A stretch of DNA of 36,065 nt from a virus, in IMG/VR virus record IMGVR_UViG_3300017737_000028, positions 1 to 36,065 of that record; one strand, written 5' to 3'. Position 1 is the stretch's first letter; every line of letters starts with the position of its first letter. The position numbers and the translations under genes are program-made. Below the pieces are notes generated by a model. It saw nothing but the letters and a program-made list of their open reading frames with translations, did no database searches and had not been told where the DNA came from. Shown one piece after another: positions 25,590 through 34,183 of this stretch.

Positions 25590-27098
25590 TTACTTCATCA
25601 ACATGAAGTTGTTTGCACCTTGTACCACTAAGCAGCGCTCAGATAGGTAGTGAACTTGCATTGCATCAAGATCAGATGTAACAGCTCCAACTGAACCAGT
25701 AGTCCAAGTCTTCATCTTACGGTTGTCCGTATTAGAAGCTCTGTAACGAACGTGTAAGAAAGGACGCTTAAGGTTCTTTCCTAGTGACTGATCGTATACA
25801 GTTGAAGTTCCTGCAGGAATAACAACACCGCGGATAGCGTCTGAAGTAGCACGGCTATTGATTCCACCACGAGTAGCTTTATCGTTTAAGTAACGGAAGT
25901 CTGACTTGTAGAAATCGTAAGATCCGCGACGGAATCCAGAGAATCCTAAGTTAAGAGCCATATCCTCATCGTTCTCGAATACCCCGTAAGAAGTACCTCC
26001 AGCACCGTAAGAATTCATTGAAGCAAGCATGTCGTCCATTGCTAAAGCAGTTGAACGATTAACAAACATCATGTTCTCTTCAATAGCACCTTGAGAATCA
26101 AACTCTGCTAGAATAGCATCAAACTCAGCTAGGTCAGTAGCAGCGTTAACACCAGTAACGCCAGTAGTAACATTACCTCTAGACTCAATAGCAGCAAATA
26201 AACCTTCACTACCTGAGTTAACTCCTAATGCAGCATAATCTGTATCGTTAGTACCTCCAGCATTTGTAATGTGCGATGCAGCCGCTGTTTTCTCAGCTTC
26301 CATCATAGTCATCTCTAAGTAATCTGTAAAGCGTGAGCGAGTATCGCCTTCAGCTTTCAAGTACCATAAGTAACCGCTTTGTCCGTCTTCTCCAGAGATT
26401 TCAACCCAACCAATTTGAGAAGCGTCAGATCCAGAGATCTCGTAAGCGTCCTTCATAATGATTGGCTTGTTGTTGAAAGAAACGTGAGTTGGCTTAACTG
26501 TTCTAGCAGAACCAGTACCTGATCCGTAAGAACCTTGACCAGTTACACCCTTTTTGAACTCAGAACCTACAACTAACATAGTAGCTGCTGTAGTACTCGC
26601 AGTACCAATAGCAGTATCATCGTCGAAATTTTCAACGCTGTATGGCTGTGCAGTAATAGCTACGCCATCCACTTTTGTTACGTGAGCTCTAATTACTTTA
26701 CCGGCTACAGCTACTAAAACGATATCATTTAGTCTAACACCATGGTTAGCTAAAGTAAACACATTTGTAGTACCCGCATTGTTACCGTCGATGTCTCCTG
26801 TTACAGTAAAGATAGAATCACCTGTACTTAGTGTACCTTGAACAGAGATATGTAAACGACCTTGCTCAGTCCAGATAACCTGGTCCGCTGTCATCGCTTC
26901 TTCTGCTCCTACTTGTGATAGGAAACCAGAAATTGTACGAGGTCCAAAAACCTCAGCCTCCTTCTCCATAAGATCCGGTAGGTATTGTTGCGCCCAACCT
27001 TGGTCAGATGCTGTAAAATCGATGTAGTTTGAATCTAGCGTTTGCTTCTGTGGAGCTGGTACGCTATTCAAATTTCCACCTGGATTTGAAATTGCCAT
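25590..27098 (-). CDS. Major capsid protein (HK97-fold, crAss-related type)
   Basis: This is a 502-residue protein. The N-terminus has YLPDLMEKEAEVFGPRTISG (39-58), then AMTADQVIWTEQGRLHIS. A beta-rich insertion of about 100 residues follows (GTLSTGDSIFTVTGD to GSEFKKG), then helical and strand segments typical of an HK97 core, including the long helix SRFTDYLEMTMMEAEKTAAA and EFDAILAEFDSQGAIEENMMFVNRS. Position fits: scaffold-like gene 12 bases upstream, terminator downstream. Codon use differs from its neighbours: 15 of its 19 Arg codons are CGT or CGC and 4 are AGA, a sign of high expression. The leader AAATTAAGAAAAA before ATG has no Shine-Dalgarno sequence. Confidence 0.88.
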   Translation of the reverse strand: MAISNPGGNLNSVPAPQKQTLDSNYIDFTASDQGWAQQYLPDLMEKEAEVFGPRTISGFLSQVGAEEAMTADQVIWTEQGRLHISVQGTLSTGDSIFTVTGDIDGNNAGTTNVFTLANHGVRLNDIVLVAVAGKVIRAHVTKVDGVAITAQPYSVENFDDDTAIGTASTTAATMLVVGSEFKKGVTGQGSYGSGTGSARTVKPTHVSFNNKPIIMKDAYEISGSDASQIGWVEISGEDGQSGYLWYLKAEGDTRSRFTDYLEMTMMEAEKTAAASHITNAGGTNDTDYAALGVNSGSEGLFAAIESRGNVTTGVTGVNAATDLAEFDAILAEFDSQGAIEENMMFVNRSTALAMDDMLASMNSYGAGGTSYGVFENDEDMALNLGFSGFRRGSYDFYKSDFRYLNDKATRGGINSRATSDAIRGVVIPAGTSTVYDQSLGKNLKRPFLHVRYRASNTDNRKMKTWTTGSVGAVTSDLDAMQVHYLSERCLVVQGANNFMLMK

Positions 27099-27110
27099 TT
27101 TTTCTTAATT

Positions 27111-28265
27111 TTAATTTTTGTTTTTATTTTTAATTTTGAACTTAAAAGAGGCAGAATCATCACCTAGAACTCTTACTTTTATACCACCTTGCGCTTCACC
27201 TTGAGTGGATCTAGCAGTGGTATTTATATTCTTAGCTTTTGCAACACTGTCTTTCAGTGCGTCTGCTCGGCCTTGTTCGTAAAAGTGATTAGCAACTGCG
27301 TCTGCGTTCATAGCCGTGTACAAGCTCTTATGGTAACCTTTAGCATCTGACATTGTATTATCTTCGTTCAAAAACTTTTTGACAAAGTTGTTTATGTCGC
27401 TTTGTGTTTCCATTACATTGCTCGCATCTTTAACATTGTACCTAAATTTTTTATCTCCGACGTTATATTCAAAACCTTTGAATTTGTCGTTAAAAACCTT
27501 TTCTGTTTTATCAAAAAATCTGGCCTTTTGTTTTTCAGCTAGTTTTTGCGTCTGCTCTGACTCTTTATTGTATCGGTTGAAGAAATCAATTGCTTTCTGC
27601 TGCTCTTGAGTGAGCTTGCTTCCAGCTTTAATCTCTTCGTAGTATTTAGACTTTTGCCCGTCTAAGTAGGTCTTGGCCTCGGCAACTTGCTCTTTGAGGG
27701 CCAATTTTTTACGTTTAATATCTCTTTCATCATCTACATCCTCGTCAAATGAAAAAGTATCTTCTAGCAAGAAGTTTACTTCTTCCGAGTTTAGATGAGG
27801 TTTAGTTCTTTTGTAGTATTCTCGCAAAGCATCTTGATTATCTAAATCCTCAACGTTTCGGTTTAGGTTTACATAATCTTCTAGATCTCCACCAGTGTCG
27901 TCCATAAAGTCAAGTAGCTTTTGGACATTCTCTGGTATAGCTTTACCCGTTTCTTCGTTTGCATCTAAAGCTTCTACGACTTCTTCTTCAGTTATAACTT
28001 CTTCATCTGTTATTTCTTCAAGCGTGGGTGCTTCGACATCAGCGATCTCTTCTTGTTCAACTTCTGCAATAACCTCTTCGAGATCTGTTTGGTTTTCATC
28101 TACTGTTTCTACTGGTTTACTTAAATCTACTTTGATGACGTCTGGATCATCTTTGCTTTCAAATTTTTCTAGATCAAGCTCTGGTGCCTGTTCTTCTACA
28201 GCCTCTACCTGAGGCTCTTCTTGGATAACCTCTTCGGTTACCTCTTCATTTTTTACTTCTTCCAT
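27111..28265 (-). CDS. Capsid scaffolding-like protein
   Basis: The 384-residue protein lies between portal and capsid genes. The first ~115 residues are extremely acidic (runs such as EEVIQEEPQVEAVEEQAPEL). The middle is helical and coiled-coil-like (KKLALKEQVAEAKTYLDGQ, EEIKAGSKLTQEQQKAIDFF). The C-terminal tail is short and basic (FKFKIKNKNKN). This arrangement matches scaffolding proteins: disposable helical core, acidic exterior and a basic C-terminal motif that contacts the capsid protein. No protease catalytic motif is visible, so this is scaffold alone and not a protease-scaffold fusion. Function is inferred from position and composition; the sequence itself belongs to no family I can name. 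Confidence 0.65.
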   Translation of the reverse strand: MEEVKNEEVTEEVIQEEPQVEAVEEQAPELDLEKFESKDDPDVIKVDLSKPVETVDENQTDLEEVIAEVEQEEIADVEAPTLEEITDEEVITEEEVVEALDANEETGKAIPENVQKLLDFMDDTGGDLEDYVNLNRNVEDLDNQDALREYYKRTKPHLNSEEVNFLLEDTFSFDEDVDDERDIKRKKLALKEQVAEAKTYLDGQKSKYYEEIKAGSKLTQEQQKAIDFFNRYNKESEQTQKLAEKQKARFFDKTEKVFNDKFKGFEYNVGDKKFRYNVKDASNVMETQSDINNFVKKFLNEDNTMSDAKGYHKSLYTAMNADAVANHFYEQGRADALKDSVAKAKNINTTARSTQGEAQGGIKVRVLGDDSASFKFKIKNKNKN

Positions 28266-28279
28266 AATATATTATATAA

Positions 28280-30652
28280 TTAATTACCAATTTGTGGGTT
28301 GAACTTATCTAAACCCATTCCGCCTCCAAGTATATCATTACCTGAAGACTCAAACTTTTTACTCGTTTGCTTCATGTTTTCTCGCCTATCTTTGCCAGCT
28401 TCTTTAATACCTTCAAGATCTTGCGATTGTTTACGTTGTTGCTGTTGAACCTGTTGATTGAGCTCAAACTCGTAGGTCATTAGCTCTTTCTTTAATCTAA
28501 CCTCTTCTTGCAAGTGCCTCATTTTAGCTTCAGCCCTAACAGATTCTAGTTGGATTTCCGCTTCAGTTTTTGCCTTATTTTTTTGTATCTCAGTGTTAGC
28601 AGCGGCTTGTTGAGCTTGCGAATTCGCTTCTGCCTGGGCTTGCATGTTTTCTTGCTGTAGTCTTTGATCTCTTTCTTGTTTTTTCCTGCGTTTAATTTTT
28701 AGCAACTGATTTGCTAGCTTTAAATTTCTTACTTCACGAATATCTATAGCATCGTCAAGATCAATAAGTTTTTGAGACAAAGCCGTTTGTATGTTATTTT
28801 CTAATAACTGCTTTTCTTCTTCGTCAGGCTCAAGCTCTAAAAATATACCAAAATCATACAGATGAAGTTCTGACATTTCTTTTAACGTAGCCACGTTGTG
28901 TGATCCTATGCTCTGCACAAACGCATCTGCTGTTGGAGAATATTCAAGTATATCAGATATGCGTAACGATAAAGCTTCTGCTACTTCAGCCGTTAAAAAC
29001 ATTGATCCAAGTAGTATATGTCTTGTAGCTACGTTAGAGTTAGCTGCAGCTAGTTTTTGAACTCCAACTAAAGAATTAGGATCTGGTACACTGGCATCTC
29101 TAGCTTCGTTAAGACCCGTTACATCACGAATCATTTGTAAGTAGTAATTATAAGTCTGTATTAAGCTACCAATTTTATTTTGTCCAGCGCCGTTAGATAT
29201 TTGTTGAATAGGTATTTTACCTGGGTTCTGATCTCCGTCAGATGTAAAACTTCTACCAATTACACTACCAGTTTGGAAGAACATGTTAAGCGCTTCTTGG
29301 GGATTGTAATTAGTTCCGTTACCTAAATCAACTTCAGCAAGCCCATCAGCGTCAAGGTATACTCCATCAGGAACCATGCGCGACATAACTTGCTGCAACT
29401 TTAAATGCGTTAACTGAATAGTGTCAGCAAACCCAGTGATTCTACTAACTAAAGACTCAATACGACCCTCGTACATGCGTGGCGCTACAATAGAGTAATT
29501 CATCTTAACTTTGTTAAAGTCAGATTTACTGCGCATCATGTTTTCAGCTTTATTCCACTTTAAAAGTTTATCCGTGCCAATAACCATTGCGCCTTCAAAT
29601 ATGCACTCTACAGACCGCTGCAACCTTTCGTATCCACCTTCTTTATCTTTTGGAGGATTAAATGTATCAGGCTTTTCTATAGCCTTCATACCGCCAGTTC
29701 CGGTTTCTTTAATTTTATAGACGTCATTAGTATAGGTCCTGTAGTTAAAGTACACTACCTGCACTTTGTTTTTGTCCATACCTTGTATACGTCTACCTCT
29801 TGAATTTCTTTTGCTAGTATTGTTGTATATTTCTTCTATATCACTTTGCGTAAGATGATCAAACTCTCTTGCAAGTTCGTTAATAGGTATAGTTTTAACT
29901 TCGCCTATATAGTATATATCTTCAAAATAAGGTGAGTCAGTGTAAGAGTATACAATATTCGCTGGATCAACGTATTCAACTGTAGCGCCTTCGCTTAAGT
30001 TAAAGTTTGTTTTTACACAACCTATGCCTAATACTGTTAGGTCGTACAATAATCTACGCCTAGTTAAATCATATTTATTACCTTCTAGTAAAACACCAAT
30101 AGCCTGCTCTTCTGCTATTTCTACAGCCTGCTTATAATTTAACTGCATATGCAACTCTAGCTCTTCCTTAGTGTCTGGTAGTTTAGCTTGATCAGTTTCA
30201 TATAAGTCAGCACTAAATAACTCGGCAGCTTTATCATTAAACTGTTTGCTCTCCATGTCCCTAAGCATGGACTCCATGTAGTCAGTTCTTTTGCTTACTC
30301 CATATTGATCTTGAGAATAAGCCTTAACGTTAAACATCCTTTCAGACATTCCGTTTACAACGATATCTACAAACTTAGGTATAATGGGTACTGGCTTCCA
30401 ATCTAAATTTAAATAAGATAAATCACCATTAATAGATAATTCATCTTTGTACTTTTGTATCGACTGCTCACCACGAGCGTACAGCCTAAGTTGATGAAAT
30501 TTATTTTGGGTTGTATTGTATCTATTGTTATGAGAGTCTTTAAACCACTCTTGCTCAATAGCGTGAGCTACTTTAAGCCCATACTCTGGACTCATTTTCT
30601 CTAGGTCAGAAACCGCTTGAGAAGGAAAATTTACATATACTGACTCAGCCAT
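28280..30652 (-). CDS. Portal protein
   Basis: The 790-residue protein forms the dodecameric DNA channel at the capsid vertex. Portal signatures of the crAss-like/podoviral type include KFHQLRLYARGEQSIQKYKD near residue 51, VPIIPKFVDIVVNGMSER (about 87-104), VEYVDPANIVYSYTDSPYF (about 224-242) and DVTGLNEARDASVPDPNSL near 515. From about 640 to 750 the protein is a Gln/Glu/Lys-rich coiled coil (QAQAEANSQAQQAAANTEIQ), as expected for a portal barrel or clip. It begins 2 bases after the large terminase gene and precedes the scaffold-like gene, the standard packaging order. Arg codons are mostly AGA, unlike the capsid gene. Length is close to what I recall for crAss-like portals. Confidence 0.9.
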   Translation of the reverse strand: MAESVYVNFPSQAVSDLEKMSPEYGLKVAHAIEQEWFKDSHNNRYNTTQNKFHQLRLYARGEQSIQKYKDELSINGDLSYLNLDWKPVPIIPKFVDIVVNGMSERMFNVKAYSQDQYGVSKRTDYMESMLRDMESKQFNDKAAELFSADLYETDQAKLPDTKEELELHMQLNYKQAVEIAEEQAIGVLLEGNKYDLTRRRLLYDLTVLGIGCVKTNFNLSEGATVEYVDPANIVYSYTDSPYFEDIYYIGEVKTIPINELAREFDHLTQSDIEEIYNNTSKRNSRGRRIQGMDKNKVQVVYFNYRTYTNDVYKIKETGTGGMKAIEKPDTFNPPKDKEGGYERLQRSVECIFEGAMVIGTDKLLKWNKAENMMRSKSDFNKVKMNYSIVAPRMYEGRIESLVSRITGFADTIQLTHLKLQQVMSRMVPDGVYLDADGLAEVDLGNGTNYNPQEALNMFFQTGSVIGRSFTSDGDQNPGKIPIQQISNGAGQNKIGSLIQTYNYYLQMIRDVTGLNEARDASVPDPNSLVGVQKLAAANSNVATRHILLGSMFLTAEVAEALSLRISDILEYSPTADAFVQSIGSHNVATLKEMSELHLYDFGIFLELEPDEEEKQLLENNIQTALSQKLIDLDDAIDIREVRNLKLANQLLKIKRRKKQERDQRLQQENMQAQAEANSQAQQAAANTEIQKNKAKTEAEIQLESVRAEAKMRHLQEEVRLKKELMTYEFELNQQVQQQQRKQSQDLEGIKEAGKDRRENMKQTSKKFESSGNDILGGGMGLDKFNPQIGN

Positions 30653-30654
30653 GC

Positions 30655-32868
30655 TTATTTAATTATCTGGGAGTTAAACCCTTTATTATCGTATTTTGCT
30701 ATATTCAAATCCATTGGTGCTCTTTGTACTTTTGCGTTTGGGGCATACAAGTGTCTGTTACAAGCCATAATAGCTAAGCCTGAACTAATCGAAGCATCAT
30801 GCTTTGTTCGTTTATTTATATCAAACTTAGCCCAGTCATTTAACAACTCGTTAAAATACACTGTTCCGTAGTTGCCTTCACCTAGATGACCTACATGTCC
30901 TTGTATATACATTTCTATAGCAGACGCATGCGCTTGCTTGATATCCTCACTTGAGTTAGGTATGCCACCTATTTCTTTTTCAGCAACAGATAGTTTTTTC
31001 CAGATCTTGTCTGGTCTGTTCATACTGTAACCTCTGTAGCCTCTTCGGCGTAGATAGTACAGTAATCTTGGCTTGTTGTTCTCTGCTAGTAATGGCATTC
31101 CGTAAAATACTAACGCCATTAGCACATCTTCAAAAAACATCTCCGCAGTTTGTGGTCTTGCTATATACTCTAAAAAGAACGTGCTTGATGGCGCGTCTTC
31201 CATAGAGAATTTTGTTAATCCGTGTAAAGCGCCTTTCGAGCCGCGACCATCGACAGTACCACTAATGTCGTAGCTATCACATCCAAATGCTCCAACATGC
31301 TCATTACCTGGAAACTTAATGCCATTTTTAATTATTTGTTTATTTTGTAAGTTTGCTGGTGGAACCCAGCTTACTTTAAATCTTCCGCCTGGATCTGGGT
31401 GAAATATTACCTTAGAATCTTTTATCCCGTTAACCCAACTAAAACTACCAGTAGTAGTGTGAGCGTTGTGCCTACTACCTTCATTGTAGTCTATTTGCTC
31501 ATATATCTTCATTAGGTTAAAGATACTGTTTTTGCTCTCATCTCTAAAAGCATGTTCCGTAGTTCTAGGAAACTGACGGTAAAATTCGTTCAAAGCATCT
31601 TGATCATCTTTTAATCCTTCAGCTTCATTCTCCCACGAGTCTACTACTCCAACATCTATTAGTTCACCGTCTGGTCCCAGTCGTTCTCCATCACTTGGAT
31701 TATCAAACACTGGAAGTCCGTACTCGTCAATAAATCCTTCATAGTTCCATTCCATAGGGATAAAGAGAGAATAAAGCCCAGACTTTGTTTGTCCATTACG
31801 ATTTCGCTTTGATACATCTGAGTCATTATATAATTTTTTAAAGTTACTACCTCCTTTATCTAATGCGTTTGAAGTAGATCCCATGAGGCATTTGCCTACG
31901 ATTCTACTTCCAAGTCTTAGGCAAGTCTTTGTTACTCGCCAGTTGTTCAATATGTTATCAGGTCTCTCCCACTTACCACTTTCATCGTGCACTAGCAGAC
32001 TTAGCTTTTCACCGTCGTAGCTGTTGTCACCTGTGTTCTTCCAGTCTATGGTTGTATCAAGACCCACTATCTCCTCTAGTTGTTCGTTAACCTCTATTTT
32101 TTTACGAGTGAATTTACTAGCAGGAACTCTATACGCTAACTCAGACTTTGGACGATCCATACCATCCTGTATAGGTTTAAAGAAGAAGGGGTAATTAATT
32201 GATATAGGTACCACTTTGTCAGTAAACATTTTTTTCGCATCGGCACCAGACTTAGACAAGATCCCATATCTACTATCACTTGATATAGTGGCTAAGTTAA
32301 CTGTTTCTGCTGAACTCATAAAAGAAAACCCTGAACGACGGTTCTTAAGGTAGCACATTCCATAGCATCTTTTATCAGCTTTGCAGGCTTCCCAGAATAT
32401 AAAGAACAGCCGATTGGCCTCTCTAAAGTCTGGTGCACCAACGTCAATCTTGCTCCATTGCAAATACATGTAGTGGCTACCAGTCAAGTAAGTTGGCTTA
32501 CCTTTATTCATAAACCAATGACCTTCTTCTCTACGTCTAAACTCTTCGTCTATGTAGTCATGCCACTTTGCTTTTTGTTCTTCTGGGTAGTTTCTCCAGT
32601 CAAATATAGTCTTTATGCGTGCCAACTCTTTAGGCGGCTCTTCCTTGCTCCACTTATCAGTTTTAGATTTGAAGTTAGTTGGAGCTTTAGGCAAAGCTAT
32701 TTTAAAACCTTGTATATCATATATTTCACCTATAACACCGGTTCTAGACAAGACCACTATATCGTGATCTTTATCGTAACCATACTTCCACTTCTTACTT
32801 CTGTTTAATCTAGTAAGTGTGGTTTTCTTTATAGGCTCTATTACTTTATATAATGTCTGTTCGTACAT
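30655..32868 (-). CDS. Terminase large subunit (packaging ATPase and nuclease)
   Basis: The 737-residue protein pumps DNA into the prohead and cuts it. The N-terminal ATPase has a deviant Walker A, K175-N-R-R-S-G-F-S (175-182), in which the lysine sits at the start of the loop as K76 does in lambda gpA. Walker B is LLVHDE with D295 and catalytic E296, and a coupling motif MGSTSNAL follows near 335. The nuclease domain starts near residue 525, with D531 in FGCDSYD and D534 as candidate metal ligands. The start ATG overlaps the stop of the preceding 90-residue gene, and the portal gene follows 2 bases later. The chemistry is well established for the family; which residues are catalytic here is my reading of the motifs. 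Confidence 0.93.
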   Translation of the reverse strand: MYEQTLYKVIEPIKKTTLTRLNRSKKWKYGYDKDHDIVVLSRTGVIGEIYDIQGFKIALPKAPTNFKSKTDKWSKEEPPKELARIKTIFDWRNYPEEQKAKWHDYIDEEFRRREEGHWFMNKGKPTYLTGSHYMYLQWSKIDVGAPDFREANRLFFIFWEACKADKRCYGMCYLKNRRSGFSFMSSAETVNLATISSDSRYGILSKSGADAKKMFTDKVVPISINYPFFFKPIQDGMDRPKSELAYRVPASKFTRKKIEVNEQLEEIVGLDTTIDWKNTGDNSYDGEKLSLLVHDESGKWERPDNILNNWRVTKTCLRLGSRIVGKCLMGSTSNALDKGGSNFKKLYNDSDVSKRNRNGQTKSGLYSLFIPMEWNYEGFIDEYGLPVFDNPSDGERLGPDGELIDVGVVDSWENEAEGLKDDQDALNEFYRQFPRTTEHAFRDESKNSIFNLMKIYEQIDYNEGSRHNAHTTTGSFSWVNGIKDSKVIFHPDPGGRFKVSWVPPANLQNKQIIKNGIKFPGNEHVGAFGCDSYDISGTVDGRGSKGALHGLTKFSMEDAPSSTFFLEYIARPQTAEMFFEDVLMALVFYGMPLLAENNKPRLLYYLRRRGYRGYSMNRPDKIWKKLSVAEKEIGGIPNSSEDIKQAHASAIEMYIQGHVGHLGEGNYGTVYFNELLNDWAKFDINKRTKHDASISSGLAIMACNRHLYAPNAKVQRAPMDLNIAKYDNKGFNSQIIK

Positions 32869-33140
32869 TACTTAGATCTTCCTTCAGCAAAACCCTTGAA
32901 AACCTTTTCTTCTTTTACAGTCTCTCGACCTTCAAGTAGATTTTCTTCTTCTTGGATTCTGTTTAATATTTCAAAAGCGTCGAAGATCGCAAGCTTTTTT
33001 GTGGCAGCGGCATTCTTGAGTCTATCAGCTGATATATCATCATCTGAATCAACAATAGCTTCTTTAGCTACTTTGATTAATTCCTCAACTGCTCTGTGCC
33101 CAGCTTGGATTATATTCTTCTTCGTCTCCTTGATATTCAT
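32868..33140 (-). CDS. Candidate terminase small subunit
   Basis: The 90-residue protein is helical and charged. Two amphipathic helices are visible (NIIQAGHRAVEELIKVAKEA and ADRLKNAAATKKLAIFDAFE), followed by ILNRIQEEENLLEG and a basic tail. It lies immediately upstream of the large terminase and overlaps it by one base, which is the usual place for the DNA-recognising small subunit. No clear helix-turn-helix can be proven by eye. Its first 56 bases overlap the 3' end of the GroES-like gene in another frame. No other ATG exists near the start, so the overlap looks real. Alternative: a small unrelated structural protein. Confidence 0.5.
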   Translation of the reverse strand: MNIKETKKNIIQAGHRAVEELIKVAKEAIVDSDDDISADRLKNAAATKKLAIFDAFEILNRIQEEENLLEGRETVKEEKVFKGFAEGRSK

Positions 33141-33675
33141 ATTTAATTGTAATAAATTTAGATAACGCCCTATACATCCTTTTACCGTCTACCACAAACT
33201 CAAATTTGCTAATTGGGTCAAACCCAACTAGATCGCCTACAGTTACAGTTCCGTCGGAGTATCTAACAATACCAACTAGTGGTTTTTCAGTTTCAACGCT
33301 TAACTGGCTTTTGTCCTTAATAGGCTGCACGAAGCAATAACCCTTAGGACAAACCCAATCACCATCTCTTTTATATAGGTATATTTGGTCTTGCGTTACC
33401 AGGTATTTACCTTCTTCAAGGAATGACCTGCTATTTCTTTCTTTGCCTTTTACATCATGCCATCTTCTAAAGACGTTGTGATGTAATGTTACTATATCTC
33501 CAGGTTGAACCTCTGATTCACCGACCTTAGGTACAGATAAAACTATAGCTTCTCTGTTTACATGCTGGTGGTTAAATACCTCGGTGTTTAGTATTAGCTC
33601 TTTGTCTCCAACCTTTTTTATGTTGTTGTACCTTTCTCCTAATGGTTCTACAACGTAGTTGTAAACCGACTTCAT
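33085..33675 (-). CDS. Tandem GroES/Cpn10-like co-chaperonin
   Basis: The 196-residue protein reads as two consecutive Cpn10 folds. Repeat 1 (about 8-105): VVEPLGERYNNIKKVGDKEL, a possible mobile-loop region around LNTEVFNHQ, then VLSVPKVGESEVQPGDIVTL and KYLVTQDQIYLYK. Repeat 2 (about 115-190): FVQPI, then VGIVRYSDGTVTVGDLVGFD, FEFVVDGKRMYRALS and ITIKYEY. In GroES the order is xRPLxDRV, mobile loop, GxVxAVG, VKVGDxVxF, LIxxxDIxA, which both halves follow. Phages such as T4 (Gp31) encode a co-chaperonin so that host GroEL can fold their capsid protein, and this gene lies in the head-assembly block. The fold call is from motif order; chaperone activity is inferred. Confidence 0.6.
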   Translation of the reverse strand: MKSVYNYVVEPLGERYNNIKKVGDKELILNTEVFNHQHVNREAIVLSVPKVGESEVQPGDIVTLHHNVFRRWHDVKGKERNSRSFLEEGKYLVTQDQIYLYKRDGDWVCPKGYCFVQPIKDKSQLSVETEKPLVGIVRYSDGTVTVGDLVGFDPISKFEFVVDGKRMYRALSKFITIKYEYQGDEEEYNPSWAQSS

Positions 33676-33896
33676 TAGTATTCTAGGTTATACTCAACTG
33701 ATATAGCCATGTTCTTGTTAAAATCTTTCCAAGGTATAACTGCTTTCTCTTTGCGAATATAAATAGAGTACTTATCTTTTTCTTCTAGTATATCACAAAT
33801 AGTATGACCGCCATACACTTCTTGTCCTACAGCGTAGTGCATAGAGTCATTCTTGTAGTCTTTACCTATAGTTATCTTACGAATTAGATGGCTCAT
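33675..33896 (-). CDS. Small conserved-looking protein of unknown function
   Basis: The 73-residue protein is predicted beta-rich (RKITIGKDY, AVGQEVYGGHTICDIL, KYSIYIRKEKAVIPWKDF). It may be an SH3-like or OB-like small barrel, judged only by strand pattern. No signal peptide, membrane segment or catalytic motif is seen. Its start overlaps the end of the 92-residue gene by 20 bases, and its stop shares a base with the start of the GroES-like gene, so it is tightly coupled to both. I do not recognise the family. Confidence 0.6.
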   Translation of the reverse strand: MSHLIRKITIGKDYKNDSMHYAVGQEVYGGHTICDILEEKDKYSIYIRKEKAVIPWKDFNKNMAISVEYNLEY

Positions 33897-34155
33897 CTTC
33901 TTTGTAGTTTATGATACCATTTTGTATGTTGATATCATTAGTGCCATAAGTATCTTTAAGATTATCTTGTAAACTGTTTAGCTTGTCATTGCCTTGGAAT
34001 AAAGCATGAAGAGCATTGTGTTTCTGCACTTCCATTTGCCCAATGTCAAACTGTAGTTTATTGATAGCTGAAACTACGTTTTGTAATTCTTTTAAGTTTT
34101 CTTCAGAGATCTTCTCTGGTTTTAGGTCTACGACCTTTTCTTTCTTTTTACCCAT
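33877..34155 (-). CDS. Small coiled-coil protein, unknown function
   Basis: The 92-residue protein has a Lys-rich start (MGKKKEKVVDLKPEKISEEN), then a long helix with heptad character at about residues 20-67 (LKELQNVVSAINKLQFDIGQ, KHNALHALFQGNDKLNSL), and an acidic tail. No enzymatic feature is visible. I recall similar short coiled-coil proteins (VVDLKPEKISEE at the start) from marine Bacteroidota phages, without assigned function. It is preceded by a 28-base AT-rich gap and overlaps the next gene by 20 bases. A head-assembly or accessory role is suggested by position only. Confidence 0.65.
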   Translation of the reverse strand: MGKKKEKVVDLKPEKISEENLKELQNVVSAINKLQFDIGQMEVQKHNALHALFQGNDKLNSLQDNLKDTYGTNDINIQNGIINYKEDEPSNS

Positions 34156-34183
34156 AATTGTATTGTATTAAATTAAAATTGTT

